The translations under genes and the position numbers were made by a program. A stretch of DNA of 64,000 nt, from the NCBI GenBank assembly GCA_951802425.1, contig OX637798.1, forward strand, positions 806,001-870,000. Direction: 5' to 3'. This document shows, one piece after another, positions 10,410 to 21,908 of the stretch. Origin of the DNA: Clavaria fumosa. Its lineage: Eukaryota; Basidiomycota; Agaricomycetes; Agaricales; Clavariaceae. The notes under the pieces were generated by a model, which was not told where the DNA came from, searched no databases, and saw nothing but the letters and a program-made list of their open reading frames with translations. Each line of letters begins with the position of its first letter. Within the stretch, counting starts at the first letter, position 1.

Positions 10410-11021
10410 GCGTCCCAGTGGCAGTGACGCGGCGGGCAACCGCCATCGGCGTAACCTCTGCTCGCGCCTGCGAATAACCTTTGGCGGCTGTTTCCTCGCT
10501 TGACTCGAACTTGAGTAACACCCTCTATGCACGCAATGCTACCGCTGAGCCTCGGGTCGTCGCGGTTCGTGGTAAGAAGGTCAGCGCTAGCAGCTTCTGT
10601 TTCGATTGAAGGACTTATGACCTGGTTCTTGCCGCAGCTCTGATGTGCTATCTGGGTTAAGGATGAGTGTGCTTGAGGGGCACTCGGAGAGGGTAATATG
10701 GCATATGGTATGGTTAGGCGTTATCTGTGCCTTCCATGCTAATGCGCTGCATAGGAACGATACCTGTCAGAAGACGAGATTGTCGAGAGTCTCTTCGTAT
10801 ATCTGGTCCTTCTCTGTCTCTCTGCGTACTCTTACCTTGCTTTCTAGGAAACCTCTTCATCGTCCATATTATGGACCATACATCGCCCAACTAGAGGATG
10901 GTACATCCATATACGCACCCCCTCTTCTCTGCCCGGCACCTACATCTCTCTGCTGCCGCTTTCGAAGAACTCCGCACACCATACCCCCTCGACCCTCTCA
11001 TTTCAGTACCGCAGCGACGTC
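10410..11021. other. Intergenic region upstream of COQ8 and the 11-kb gene
   Basis: Divergent spacer of 612 bp. Open frames here are short and lack family features. It presumably holds both promoters; no TATA box or repeat stands out. Confidence 0.4.
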
Positions 11022-11711
11022 ATGCAGCCGCCGAGCCTCGGCCAGCGGCGCACCTTCTCCATGGAGTCTGCCGCGTCAGGATCGGGGCACTCCTACCCGC
11101 CAACCCCGCCCCCGGCGCTCGTCGTTCAGCCGCCGTCGCCCTCCGCCGTGTACGCCAAACTGCGTGCGTTTGCGCCCGCCCAGCCCAGCCGGGTGCGTAC
11201 CCACCCCGCACCAGATACCGAGGCACCCAGCACACATTTCTGCCTGACCCCGCTGTGTGAGGCGGAGAGCGCGCGGGCATCCCTGCTCGCACGCGCGCTA
11301 TCCATGTTCAGGACGTACTCGGGGTCCAGCTCGAACTCGTTTAGCCTCTGTGCAGTAACCCCATCCGCTGGTCGCTCTGACACGGTCCCCGCGCTACCGG
11401 CGCCCACCCGCACTACGGGTAAGGCACCACCATTGCTGCACTTGCCAAGTGGCTCTGTGCTGTCTTCAAAGCCGCTCCTGGTCTTTCATGACCAGACGCC
11501 GTTCCTGACGATGCATGCGGTCAATGGGATGATTGAGATTGACCACACGGCGGAGAGCATGGCGGGCGTGCATAAAAGTTTTTGGATTGCTGTTGCACTG
11601 ACGTACCTTGGGTACCTGCAAGAGAGAGAAGTCAGGTCTTTTACTTCATGAGACCTGCGTCAGCTAACCACACAAATGCACCAGGGCTATTTGGCTGCTT
11701 TGAGTGATTGA
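11022..11711 (+). CDS. Small Ser/Pro-rich protein of unknown function
   Basis: Not recognised. A 609-bp exon (11022-11630) splices at GTCAGG to a 27-bp exon (11685-11711) that encodes GYLAALSD and a stop; together 211 residues. The start MQPPSLGQRRTFSMES opens a low-complexity Ser/Thr/Pro/Ala region. The C-terminal 60 residues look folded: VFHDQTPFLTMHAVNGMIEI, then FWIAVALTYLGYLQERE joined to GYLAALSD. That last segment could be an amphipathic or membrane-associated helix. The second exon is supported by restoring a conserved-looking end instead of an intron-encoded tail. Biased codon use (C-ending) in the first exon agrees with a coding role. Confidence 0.5.
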
Positions 11712-12236
11712 AAATTCCGCTTGGTGAATGTTAAGGCTACATAGTCTCCTTTTTGAATAAGGAACTTTGTGCAACCTTTCTATCTTCCTCAAAGATGGCT
11801 TATCCTTATTACTATGTAGGTTGGAGTTATTGGAATATTTATTGTTAAAGTGTGTAATTCTGAAACAATGAAATGCTGCGATTATGTTTTATGTGGCCTT
11901 ACAGCTACAGAATTCTATTCTCATTGCAAAAACTGATCTGTTCAGTTGGTTCCATATTTTATAAAAATTACTGTACAGTGAAGTGTTGTCAGACCCAGCT
12001 GGTAGAGCACCTTCAGCATTCATCATAGCATAGATAGAAGTACTCAGCAAATGAAATTGCATAATGCCTCTTTGTAACTGCCTTTTCGGCCACTTCTGGA
12101 CTAGCATTCTCGCGACGTTTCCACCACTGCTAGATGAAACGCTTTACCCGAGCGAGGAGGAGAGGAGAAATGGTTCGGGTCAGCCAACTGACGGACTTCT
12201 TCGAAGCCACGCCAGCCCCAAGACTGATCCGCAGCT
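11712..12236. other. Intergenic region, AT-rich
   Basis: 3' flank of the unknown gene followed by the upstream region of the beta-glucosidase. AT content is clearly higher than in coding DNA. No feature is seen apart from ordinary AT-rich flank. Confidence 0.4.
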
Positions 12237-15200
12237 ATGTTCAAAGCCACTCTTCTCATTATCTGTGGTGCTTGTCTATTGCCACGGCGCCCGCTCACTA
12301 TCGTCCTCTTCATGATCCTCATTTTCACCCTCGCCTCAACTTTACTCCTCCTCTCCAGAGCGGTGCTTTCCTCTAATCCCTTCGACATTTACAGCCTCCG
12401 TCGCCTAACCACAGGCCTTGCGTCATCCGAAGCACCCGCGAATGTCGCGCCCCAGGGCGTGGGTGCTCCAGTGTCCGTCTTCCCCGTGACGGACCCTTCT
12501 CAGCCCCCCGCGGTGGACTCGCCCGTCGTTCCAGACTTCGGAACTGCGTGGGCTACAGCGTACCACAATGCCCAGGCAAAGGTGAGCACTCTACCCAATA
12601 TACCCCTGGTACATGTTATATTCCATACATACATGTTACGTACGGTGTCGTTGGTGCCCTCTATCTTATGTCTGACCTTGTAACATTGAGATCGCGAACT
12701 GGGACCTCAAAGAAAAAGTCAGCGCTGTGACGGGTGTCGGCTGGATGAACGGTCGCTGTGTGGGGAACATCCCCGCCATCGAACCTCAAGATGGAAAAGG
12801 CTGGCCCGGGCTTTGTCTCGAGGTCCGTATTTTTCGATTTACCCACATCGTGCCTATTCATTCGCGCTCCGTGGTGGTTATCACAGGATTCGCCTAATGG
12901 TGTGCGCTTTGCGGACTACGTCACTGCGTTCCCAAGTGGTATCAATACCGCGGCCACGTTAGTTCATTCCTTCCACCTGCGCCCCCCCCCCCACAAATTT
13001 TTACATTCCCAAGGTTCAATCGAAAGCTGATCCGTCAGCGAGGCCTGTTTGTGGGTCTTGAGCACCGGGCCAAGGGCGTGAACGTTGTGCTCGGCCCGAT
13101 GATGAATATGGCGCGCGTGGCGGAGGCTGGGCGCAACTGGGAGGGCTTCGGTGGAGATCCGTTCCTCGCGGGCGAGGCAAGCTACGAGACGATCCTGGGC
13201 CTACAGCAAGCGGGCGTACAGGCGTGTGCTAAGCATTTGATTGGCAAGTGCGTTTTGTTTCTACCTTTTTGATTTTCAGTTTGAAAAATATATTTACTTT
13301 TGTGTAGTGAACAGGAACACCTGAGGTTGGTCTCTAGTTCGGAGATAGACGATCGTACCATGCATGAGGTGTACGCACATCCATTCCTCAAGAGCGTTAT
13401 GGCTGGCGTCGTCAGCGTCATGTGCGGTTATAGTGCGTTTTCTCACGAAAGGCATTACATGTTTTGGCTTCATATTGTGTTAGACAAGCTGAATGACACG
13501 TATGCATGCGAGAACGACAAGATCCTCAATGATATACTCAAGCGCGAGTTTGGATTCCAAGGATGTTCGTTTGTGACTTTTTACTCTCTAGCTTTTACTC
13601 CTCGCTCGTGACGCTCTGTTCTGACGCGTCTTTGCTTCCCCCAAAGACGTCGTGTCGGACTGGTGTGCCCAGCATTCCACTCTGTCCGCAATCAAGGGTC
13701 TCGATGTACGATTTCCCCCTCCTTTCCAATGTCCGGGAGCCTATTTACCGATCTTACTTTCGATCATTCCCGATCAGATGTTAATGCCGGGAGATATCGA
13801 CTACGGCTCTGGTACAACCTACTGGGGCAACACGCTCGTCGAATTCGTGCAGAACGGCGCAATCCCCCTCGCGCGCATCGACGATATGGTGACGCGCATC
13901 GTCGCCGGCTGGTACTTTGTGCACCAGCAGGACGGCTTCCCAAAGACCAATTTTGATGCATTCCACCCCGAGGACGAGTCTACTAATGCGCGCGTCGACG
14001 CACAGGGTATGGGCGACGCCGACACCGGGGACGGGATCTGGCACGCGGCGCTCGTGCGCGAGATAGGCGCGGCGAGCACGGTGCTACTCAAGAACGTGCG
14101 CCGGGCACTGCCGCTGCGACGCGGGGACGCGAAGAGGGGGAACAGCGTGGCGCTCATCGGGAGCGACGCAGGCCCTGCGCGGATCGGGCCGAACAGGTTC
14201 GTGAATCGAGGCGGCGTGGATGGGGTGTTAGCTATGGGGTGGGGATCTGGGTGCAATTTTTCATATTTTGTGTGCGTGCTTAGAGTCCTTGGCTGACCAT
14301 TCTCTTGGGGGTTGGCAGGACTGCTGAATTTCCGTACTTGATTTCTGTGCGTCGGATTTTTCTCCCCGAAGACTCAATGGTGTGACTCCTACAGCCTCTG
14401 GAAGCCATCCAGGCGCGTGCCCGGAAAGAGCGTTCAACGGTGTCGTGGAATCTGGACGACTTTGATCTGGAGGGCGCGGCGCGGCTCGCCCGGGGCAAGA
14501 CCGTAGCAATCGTGTTTGTGCAGTCTGACTCGGGCGAAGAAATGGTCATCGTTGACGGGAACGAGGGTGACCGGTGCGGTACCTTTTCCTTTTATCACCA
14601 ATTGGTATTTACTTTTATGGGTAGACGCAACTTGACCGCGTGGCATGAAGGCGACCAACTGATTTTGGCGGTGGCGGCGCAAAACGACAACACCATCGTC
14701 GTGGTACATAGTGCAGGAGCGCTAATCGTGGAGCCGTGGATTGACCATCCTAACATCACCGCGGTGCGCGTTTACGTCGTTTTTTTTGGGGAACCTATGA
14801 CGATCTGACGTTTCGCTACGTGTCGCAGGTGTTGTGGGCGGGCCTGCCTGGCCAGGAAGCGGGGAACGCCTTGGCTGACGTGTTGTATGGTGACTGGAAC
14901 CCTTCTGGGAGACTCCCTTACACGATTGCGAAGCGGCCCGAGGATTACCCGGCACATGTGAACTTGGGCTCGCTCACCATACCATATACGGAAGGGTTAG
15001 CTCTTGTCTCTTTACATGTGTTTTCAACTCATTGTTTTTTTTTTTTTTGGTTCCTTAGACTAGAGATTGACTATCGACATTTCGATGCGGTGAGTTCTTT
15101 CTTTTTTTTCTGTTTACGCCCGTCTCACGATAGATAACAAACTGAACTAATCTTAGAACCACATAGAACCGCGCTTCGAGTTTGGGTTTGGGCTGAGCTA

Positions 15201-15803
15201 TACGACATTTCAATATTCCAGCATGAGCATCGAGAAGCTGACGCACGCAGACGACACGTGGAAAGAGCTGGAGGCCACGTGGGATGCAGGCCAACCGACC
15301 GCAATGGCCGACGGGTCTTCGGCAGCCCTCTGGTGCGGAACCCCTTCAGCTGTACAATGTTTGACGATTTATGCGGCCCATGCTAGGTTGCACCGGCCAG
15401 CCTACGAGGTCTCATTCAACGTCCAAAACACGGGCGACACCTTCGGCGGAGACGTGCGTTTTTTTCCGCTGCCGAGTTTGACGATCCTCTGCCATCCGCT
15501 TACTCGGAATTTTCCTTTTTCTCTGCGTTCCTGTTTTTGTCAAACACCGGAGACGCGTAGGTCCCGCAGGTGTACCTGCACCAGCCGCCGTCGGCGGGGT
15601 CCCCGCCGTCACTGCTGCGCGGGTTCACTCACGTGGAGCTCGCGCCGGGGGAGACAACGCGTGTGCGCATCACGCTGTCGCGGTATGACTTGTCGGTGTG
15701 GGACACAGATGCGCAGGGGTGGCGACGCCCCGCGGGGCAGGCCAGGGTGAGTGTGCGCCGGAGCAGCAGGGACATGCAGTTCGTGGGGCCTATCCCGCCG
15801 TGA
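12237..15803 (+). CDS. Glycoside hydrolase family 3 beta-glucosidase
   Basis: Hydrolyses beta-glucosides such as cellobiose from the non-reducing end. Sixteen exons sum to 849 residues (first 12237-12581, largest 13778-14250, last 15561-15803). Family signatures in order: [68 protein letters not shown], the nucleophile aspartate in [72 protein letters not shown] and a C-terminal fibronectin-III-like domain ([24 protein letters not shown]). The N-terminus has a hydrophobic helix at residues ~18-42 preceded by PRR, so it may be a signal anchor rather than a cleaved leader. All exon junctions keep frame. Confidence 0.93.
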
Positions 15804-16657
15804 TGAGGGATGGGTGGTACTTCGCACTAGTAGTAAGTGCACCAAAAACGGTAGGCTCGATAACCATCTATCACACCACTTTTCTTCCTTATCTTTTTTG
15901 AAAGTGGGACCACATGCATCCAAGCCATAGATACGCTCGAACTAGACAAGGCACATTTCATTTTGGTTGAGCCTTAGCTTGAAAATGTGTGACAGAAACG
16001 TTGACGCGTTGGTATGCAATGAGACGGAATTGAGATGATGACAAATTACTGTGAAAAATTGACGACTGTACGACGGCTGGCGCCCATCCACTGTACGGCA
16101 TTGCAAGCTCACTCCTCCGCCGTGAAGAATGAACACAAATCAGTCGCTGGTCTACGCGAGCCGTCAGGTCCAAGTCATGGCACCTACAAGCGGTCATGCT
16201 AAGTTAGCCATGTCCTGGCGTTTCATAGTCGAGAAACCCCTCCAGGCACACTCTTCTGGTGCTTCAAAGTCTTTGCTGCGCTCAATATCACTACCGTGAC
16301 CAAAAAAGCGCCCCAATTTTGGGCGGTCCGTCAACATCAACACACCACATCGCCTTCCAACACACGACTCACACCAATCGGGCGCGCTAAGTCAATTTGG
16401 CTTGGCGCAAGAACGACGAACAGCACTTCACCACCACCCTGATACGAACGAGACAATCGAACTTGACGACATACTGTGGTGTCGTTGCCAGGGTTTAGGG
16501 TGACCCCCTAGCCGTCAATTTTGTACGAGTTTTTTATTTTATTTTATTTATTTTTTCTCCGGTGTTCTTGCTGCTGAATTCGACATACACACTAGGGTGA
16601 AACGTTTTCCAATTCCCTTTCGATTCATTACGTAACAATTATAGCGGGAAGCTAGAA
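15804..16657. other. Intergenic region between beta-glucosidase and surface-protein gene
   Basis: About 850 bp without a convincing frame on either strand. Contains an AT-rich stretch of TTTTATTTTATTTATT type near 16530. It presumably holds the regulatory region of the downstream small secreted protein gene. Confidence 0.4.
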
Positions 16658-16666
16658 TATATAAAG
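16658..16666 (+). promoter_or_regulatory. TATA box of the surface-protein gene
   Basis: TATATAAAG sits 50 bp before the ATG at 16716, with a pyrimidine- and CA-rich leader between (ccacccttt, catccacc). The spacing fits a short-leader, strongly expressed fungal promoter. Confidence 0.65.
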
Positions 16667-16715
16667 GGTTTCACTCCCAAAAGTTTTCAAACCACCCTTT
16701 CTACCCACATCCACC

Positions 16716-17110
16716 ATGAAGTTGACTTACTTGAGCTTCCTTGCCGTCCTCCTTGTCCCCGTCCTTGCACAGGAAACATCGGGAGCTTCCACGGGCACTA
16801 CCACCACAGCCGCGGCAACTGGAACTGCTACTGCGACTGGCCCTGCCACCGGCACCCCCGCTGCCTCTGGCTCTAAAAGCGAGTCTCACAGCGGCACTGC
16901 TACTTCCGCCGAGTCGTGAGTCTTATTATTTTTTTTCCAAATCACATATTCCGGCTGACAAGCAACCAAAGCACTGGCGCTGCTGGCACTGGCACCTCTA
17001 CCGGGGAGCCGGAGGAGACGCCGGAGCCGACGAGCGGGAACAGTGCCAGTAGCATTGCTGTTGGCGGATTCCTTCCCGTTGTGGCCGCAGTCATGGCCTT
17101 ACTGGCATAG
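16716..17110 (+). CDS. Small GPI-anchored Ser/Thr-rich secreted protein
   Basis: Predicted cell-surface protein, function unknown. Exons 16716-16915 and 16963-17110 give 115 residues. The N-terminus MKLTYLSFLAVLLVPVLAQE is a classic signal peptide with cleavage expected after VLA. The mature part is almost only Thr, Ser, Ala, Gly and Pro (many TATGTA-like runs), suited to O-glycosylation. The C-terminus GNSASSIAVGGFLPVV ends in a hydrophobic tail (AAVMALLA), with small residues (GNS) as a likely GPI attachment site. A TATA box lies upstream. Such proteins are common in fungal walls; nothing indicates an enzyme. Confidence 0.82.
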
Positions 17111-17776
17111 AAAGCCCATGATCTGGGTCGTATGACGGGAGTGATACGTACTGGTAGCTTCGCCTGGGCTTCTTGTTTTCTGTTCGTCCCAGTATGACCG
17201 TATGCACTATGATTTTATCGGACAATTTGCGCGCTCCGCTTGAGAAGCCTCGTTTCGGAGTGCACAGACATCGTTACTCTGGGCGATGAGCGCAGAGCAT
17301 CCGAAAATCGTTTCGTTGCTCGGATAAACTTGATCTCGCTGTCCGTTTCACACTCCGAACAAGTGGTAACCTCGTTCATAAGCCAACTGTAGCTATCCAG
17401 TTGACGACCTTCGCCACAGCGAACGTTAGTGCTCAGCGCTCAGCGTTTGGCCCCACTTTTCTCCAATGCGCAGTCGTTGGTTACTACCTTCTTTGGAAGG
17501 TAACGAAATTTTGTGGTAAATTTGCGGTTGATAATTCGCGACTTTGCCCTTTCGAAACATTAGCTGAGCCGAGCCGAAAAAGCCGGGCCTAAACATCACT
17601 AGCGCAATGTCTCAGGATAGAGGTGACCATAAAAGGCAGTATCCACTCTAAATTTGAATTACAATCGATTACGTCATCTTACGCAATTTCTGGTCAAAAT
17701 TACTCACGTGATTTTTGCCATCGCTGCTTGTCTGTGTTTGCATGTCACGTGTGTGGGCAAAGACTTAACCTGGACG
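17111..17776. other. Intergenic region upstream of SNF12
   Basis: No supported gene. An ATG at about 17607 opens a six-codon frame that reaches a GTGACC donor-like site and could be an alternative first exon of the downstream gene, but its phase does not fit the next exon. Confidence 0.35.
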
Positions 17777-19548
17777 ATGATGGACGGACTTAAATTCGCA
17801 AAGTCTGTATATTCTGTTTCGTCTTACACACAATTTGCTCAATATATTTCGTTTTATTCGTGACAGGAAACGCAAGCTTACGGATAAGTCCATCCCAGCA
17901 AGTCTGCTGCAGCACCCGGAGTTCGCGTCGGAGGCGCGCATGTACCAGGACCTCCTTGACATGGAGCGCAGGCTAGACTGGACTATGACACGGAAACGGG
18001 TCGAGGTACAGGACACGCTGGCTAGGAACCCGTCAGTGCGTCACATGCCTCTACCACCTATCATATCTTTGCCAGACCGTGTCGCTGACTAGGCAGTCAA
18101 ACTTTGCTCTCCCGCATCCGCATGGTCTTTTCTCTGTCGCGTGGGTGTATCTATGTAGACGCCGAGGACGCTTAGGCTTTTTGTGAGCCACACTGTCTCT
18201 GGGCAGCCGTGGCAGACTGGCGAAGAGGCGCTGAATCTGGAAACCGGGTTGGGCGTCCCGGCGTGGGCGCTCAAGATCGAGGGGCGGCTCCTGGAGGTGC
18301 GTGGGCCGTGTACGGCGTCAGACACGTCTCGTCCTCGCATTGCTTGATGTGTGCGCGCTTACCACCCGCCGCCAGCTTCCGAATGTGCGCTCACGGGACA
18401 AGCAGCCCCTGCGCAAGTTCTCGACGTTCATCAAGCGGCTCATCATTGAGCTGGACCGTGATCCGGCGCTGTTTCCGGATGCCAATATTGTCGAGGTTGG
18501 TGCCGTCGTCTTGCTTTTGTCCTCGTGTGCCGTGTGTTATGTGGGTGGCTGATTTAATTATTTTTTATTTCAAAGTGGCCCAAAGTTGGTGGGCCGACGC
18601 CTGCCCTGGACGGCTTCACGGTGCGGAGACTGGGGGATGCCCCGACGAGGGTGCGCATCATTTTATATTTTAACCAGTTTCCGGAACAGTATCAAGTCAG
18701 AGACGAACTTGGTGAGTAGTTTGTTGTTCTGGTGTAGCATTCCTTAAACGCCATTCTTGACCGTATGGGTGGCAGCGCAAGTGCTTGGGTTGAAAGAGGA
18801 GAGCCGGACAGGCGTCATCCAAGCTCTTTGGAATTACATCAAGATACATGGCCTCCAGGATAAAGTAGATCGAAGATTAGTCCGTGCGGATGATCAACTT
18901 AAACCAGTAGGGATGACCAGGCCAACACAAATGATGCCCTTCTCATATCGCTTTTCCCCTAATTCTCACAGATATTTGGTGTCGATACCGTTGTCTTCCA
19001 ATCGCTACCAGAAATTGTGAACCGTTTCCTTGCACCGCCAGATCCTGTCATTCTAGATTACGTCGTGAACCCTGCTGTTGCCCCTCCAGAGCGGCCTCAA
19101 GCGTGGGATGTAGAGCTCAAGGCAGAGGATATGATGATGAAAGGACGGATGAGTGTCATGTTGCAGAGCAACAAGGAAACGACGATGGAGCTTGCAAAGC
19201 TAGACGAAGAAGTCCGCATCTACTGTTCTTATGCACCTACCTTCCTACACAATTTCTTACCATCTTCTTGCACAGGTCGCAATTCACGCGCAGTCACTAT
19301 ACAACGCGCACCTGAAGCGTACGTTCCTGGAGTCGTTTGCGCAAGATCCGACAGGGTTCATACACAAGTGGCTCGAGTCGCAGTCACGCGATCTCGAGAC
19401 CGTGCTGGGAAGCGGGCCGAGCGAGGGTGCAACTGTACGCACGGAAGATCTGCGGAGGAGCGATTTCTTCCGGCTGCCGTGGGTGGAGGAGGCCGTCGCC
19501 GTGCAGGAAGGGATGAGGATGGCAAGCAAGGGAATGCAAGGGGTGTAG
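17777..19548 (+). CDS. SNF12: SWI/SNF complex subunit SNF12/SMARCD (SWIB domain)
   Basis: Core subunit of the SWI/SNF chromatin remodeller. Exons 17777-17802, 17867-18035, 18159-18296, 18376-18495, 18576-18711, 18776-18906, 18972-19211 and 19276-19548 sum to 410 residues. Recognisable blocks: KRKLTDKSIPASLL, MYQDLLDMERRLDWTMTRKR, RLFVSHTVSGQPWQ, RKFSTFIKRLIIELDRDP, and the SWIB domain around residues 175-245 (FNQFPEQYQVRDELAQVLG, GVIQALWNYIKIHGLQD). The C-terminal part is helical, with WLESQSRDLETVLG. The first exon (MMDGLKFAK) is my choice because its phase joins KRKLTDK; it makes the N-terminus shorter than in most relatives, so another upstream exon is possible. The stop lies 70 bp before the TAH18 start. 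Confidence 0.88.
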
Positions 19549-19618
19549 TTGTAGATCCTGTCAATACAGACATACTCTCAGGGTCACGCGCTCTTGTCCG
19601 TGTTATCTGATAACGTCG

Positions 19619-21908
19619 ATGAACCCGGAACGCCTAGAGTCGCTGCTCATACTGTACGCGACAGAGACGGGCACGTCGCAGGTCGTCGCGGACCGCATCG
19701 CACTCGGCTGCCGGCGCATCCACCTGCGCGCGCGGGTGCTCGACGTCGCCGCGTACGCGCCCGCCGCGCTCATCGCGGAGGAGCTGGTCGTGTTCGTCGT
19801 CGCGACAACGGGCTCCGGGCTCGAGCCGCGCACGATGACGCCGCTGTGGACGCGCCTTCTGCGCGCGGACCTCCCGGCGACGCTGTTTGACGGGTGCGCG
19901 TTCGCCGTGTTTGGGCTGGGCGACTCGGCGTACGACCGGTTCTGCTGGCCCGCGAAGAAGCTGGCGCGGCGGCTCGTCGCGCTCGGCGCCTTGGAGATAT
20001 GCGAACGCGGCGAGGGAGATGAACAGCACCCGCTTGGGTGGGAATGCTTCTTTTTTTTTTTGTTGCGTGGTCTGGCTCTTACTATTATTGAGCAGGATAG
20101 ATGGGGCTTTGGAGCCTTGGATCGACAAGTTGTTGGATGCGCTTCTCCTGAGATATCCGTGTCCGGAAGGCTTGGAGGTCCTTGGAGCGGATGCCCTCCC
20201 TCCGCCTCGCGCCCGAATCCATGACATTCTGGACCCAGTGGAGCGCACTGCTGAACCGTGGCCTCCCTTTGACCAGCCGGACACGGGCAAATATTACAAG
20301 GCGACCGTGGCATGCAACACACGCATCACAGCACCGGACTGGTATCAAGACGTCCGACACCTCGAGTTCCGCTTCGAAGAAGATATAGAGTCAGCGAAAT
20401 CCACCCTTGTTTTATCTCTTGTGTAGTCTAAACAGGAGGAAGACAGATATCATCCTGGGGACGTCGCGGTCGTTCATCCCATTGTAGATCCACTCGTCGT
20501 GGAATCCCTTGTTAACGCGATGGGTTGGTCGAATATCGCAGATGATCCTATATCAGTCGAGCATACTTGCTCCGGTACATTTCATTTCATTTACCGTTAC
20601 GAATTCCACTGAAATGACGCATTAGACCAAACTCTACCGCCTCTGCCGACCTGTAGGCCGCTTACACTGCGTATTCTTCTCGCACAAACTGTGGATATCT
20701 CTGCAATCCCTCGTCGCGCTTTCTTCCAATTCCTCCACCACTTTACGACCGACGAGCTTGAGAAGGAAAAACTTTCGGAATTGGCTTCGGTCGAAAGCGC
20801 TGTGAGAACCTCCAAAACCTGCTCCCTTACTTCCTCCAACTCCCGGATTTTATAGCTGACATTACTCAGGACGAACTATTCGATTATGTCCAACGTCCGC
20901 GCCGCACGATCCACGAGGTACTCAACGACTTCAGATCCGTCGGGATACCGAGGGATTATATCTTTGACATCTTCCCACCGCTGCGGCCCAGACAATTTTC
21001 TATCGCGAGCTCTATAAAGGTCTGCACTAATCGCTTCGTATCCAGTTTATAACTGCTTATGAATCTCTGCGACAGAGGCATCCGCGCCAAGTTCATCTGT
21101 GCGTAGCCATCGTCCGGTACCGCACGAAGTTGAAGAAGCCGCGCATCGGCGTATGCACGTCGTTTCTCGCTGGTTTGCAGCCTGGTGGGCGGTGTACGAC
21201 TCGGCGTTCGGGACAGATTTGGCTGAGACGCACTTGCCAGGGGATGCCATTCCTATGGGCATCCAGAAGGGCCTCATCACCCTGCCACATAAAGCGACGA
21301 CCCCCATTATATGTGTCGGCCCAGGAACTGGTGTAGCGCCGATGCGGGCGGTCATTGAAGCCCGGATCGACGCTGGAGCGAAAGGTTGGACTTCAGACGT
21401 CAGATTTGGCAGCGCAAGGAAGGCTAATGCGAATGTTGTCTGCAGATAACACACTCTACTTTGGTTGTCGCTCGGCCGCGAAAGACCAACACTACGCGGC
21501 CGAGTGGAGGAGATACGTGGAGTCCGGTGACCTAGTCTATCGAGTTGCTTTCTCGCGGGACGGGAAAGAAGGTGAAAAACGGACATACGTGCAAGACGTG
21601 ATGAAAGCAGAGGTCGCGGCGCCAGCAGCCACTGGAGATATCGATGAAGAAGGTGCGAGAATTTGGCGGGTGCTCAGTAGTGGTGGGTGGGTGTACATCT
21701 CTGGGTAAGCACTCGATCCCCCGCGGCCTTTCACTCAATCGAGTCTTGAACTTTACTGTCTAGGTCGTCAAATAAAATGCCAGCAGCTGTGAAAGAAGCG
21801 TTGGTGTGGGTGGTACAGAAGTACAGTGGTGGACCGGAGGAGGACGCGTCAGAATATGTGAGACAGCTAGAGAACGAAGGTAGGCTCATAGAGGAATGCT
21901 GGAGTTGA
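19619..21908 (+). CDS. TAH18: NADPH-dependent diflavin reductase TAH18 (NDOR1)
   Basis: Passes electrons from NADPH through FAD and FMN to Dre2 for cytosolic Fe-S assembly. Nine exons: 19619-20037, 20096-20389, 20447-20574, 20626-20801, 20870-21019, 21076-21184, 21241-21384, 21446-21704, 21764-21908 (607 residues). The flavodoxin part shows LLILYATETGTSQVVADRIA, VVATTGSGLEPR and FGLGDSAYDRFCWPAKKL. The FAD part shows IEYHPGDVAVVHP and LRPRQFSIASS. The NADPH part shows CVGPGTGVAPMRAVIEAR and LYFGCRSAAKDQHY, and the C-terminus ends in the conserved aromatic position (EECWS). Length and domain order fit TAH18 rather than cytochrome P450 reductase, which has an N-terminal membrane anchor that is absent here. 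Confidence 0.93.

Noticed and set aside
19603..20322. Long antisense frames opposite TAH18
   Set aside because: They mirror codon bias of a GC-rich coding exon and its intron; the sense strand has clear flavodoxin motifs.
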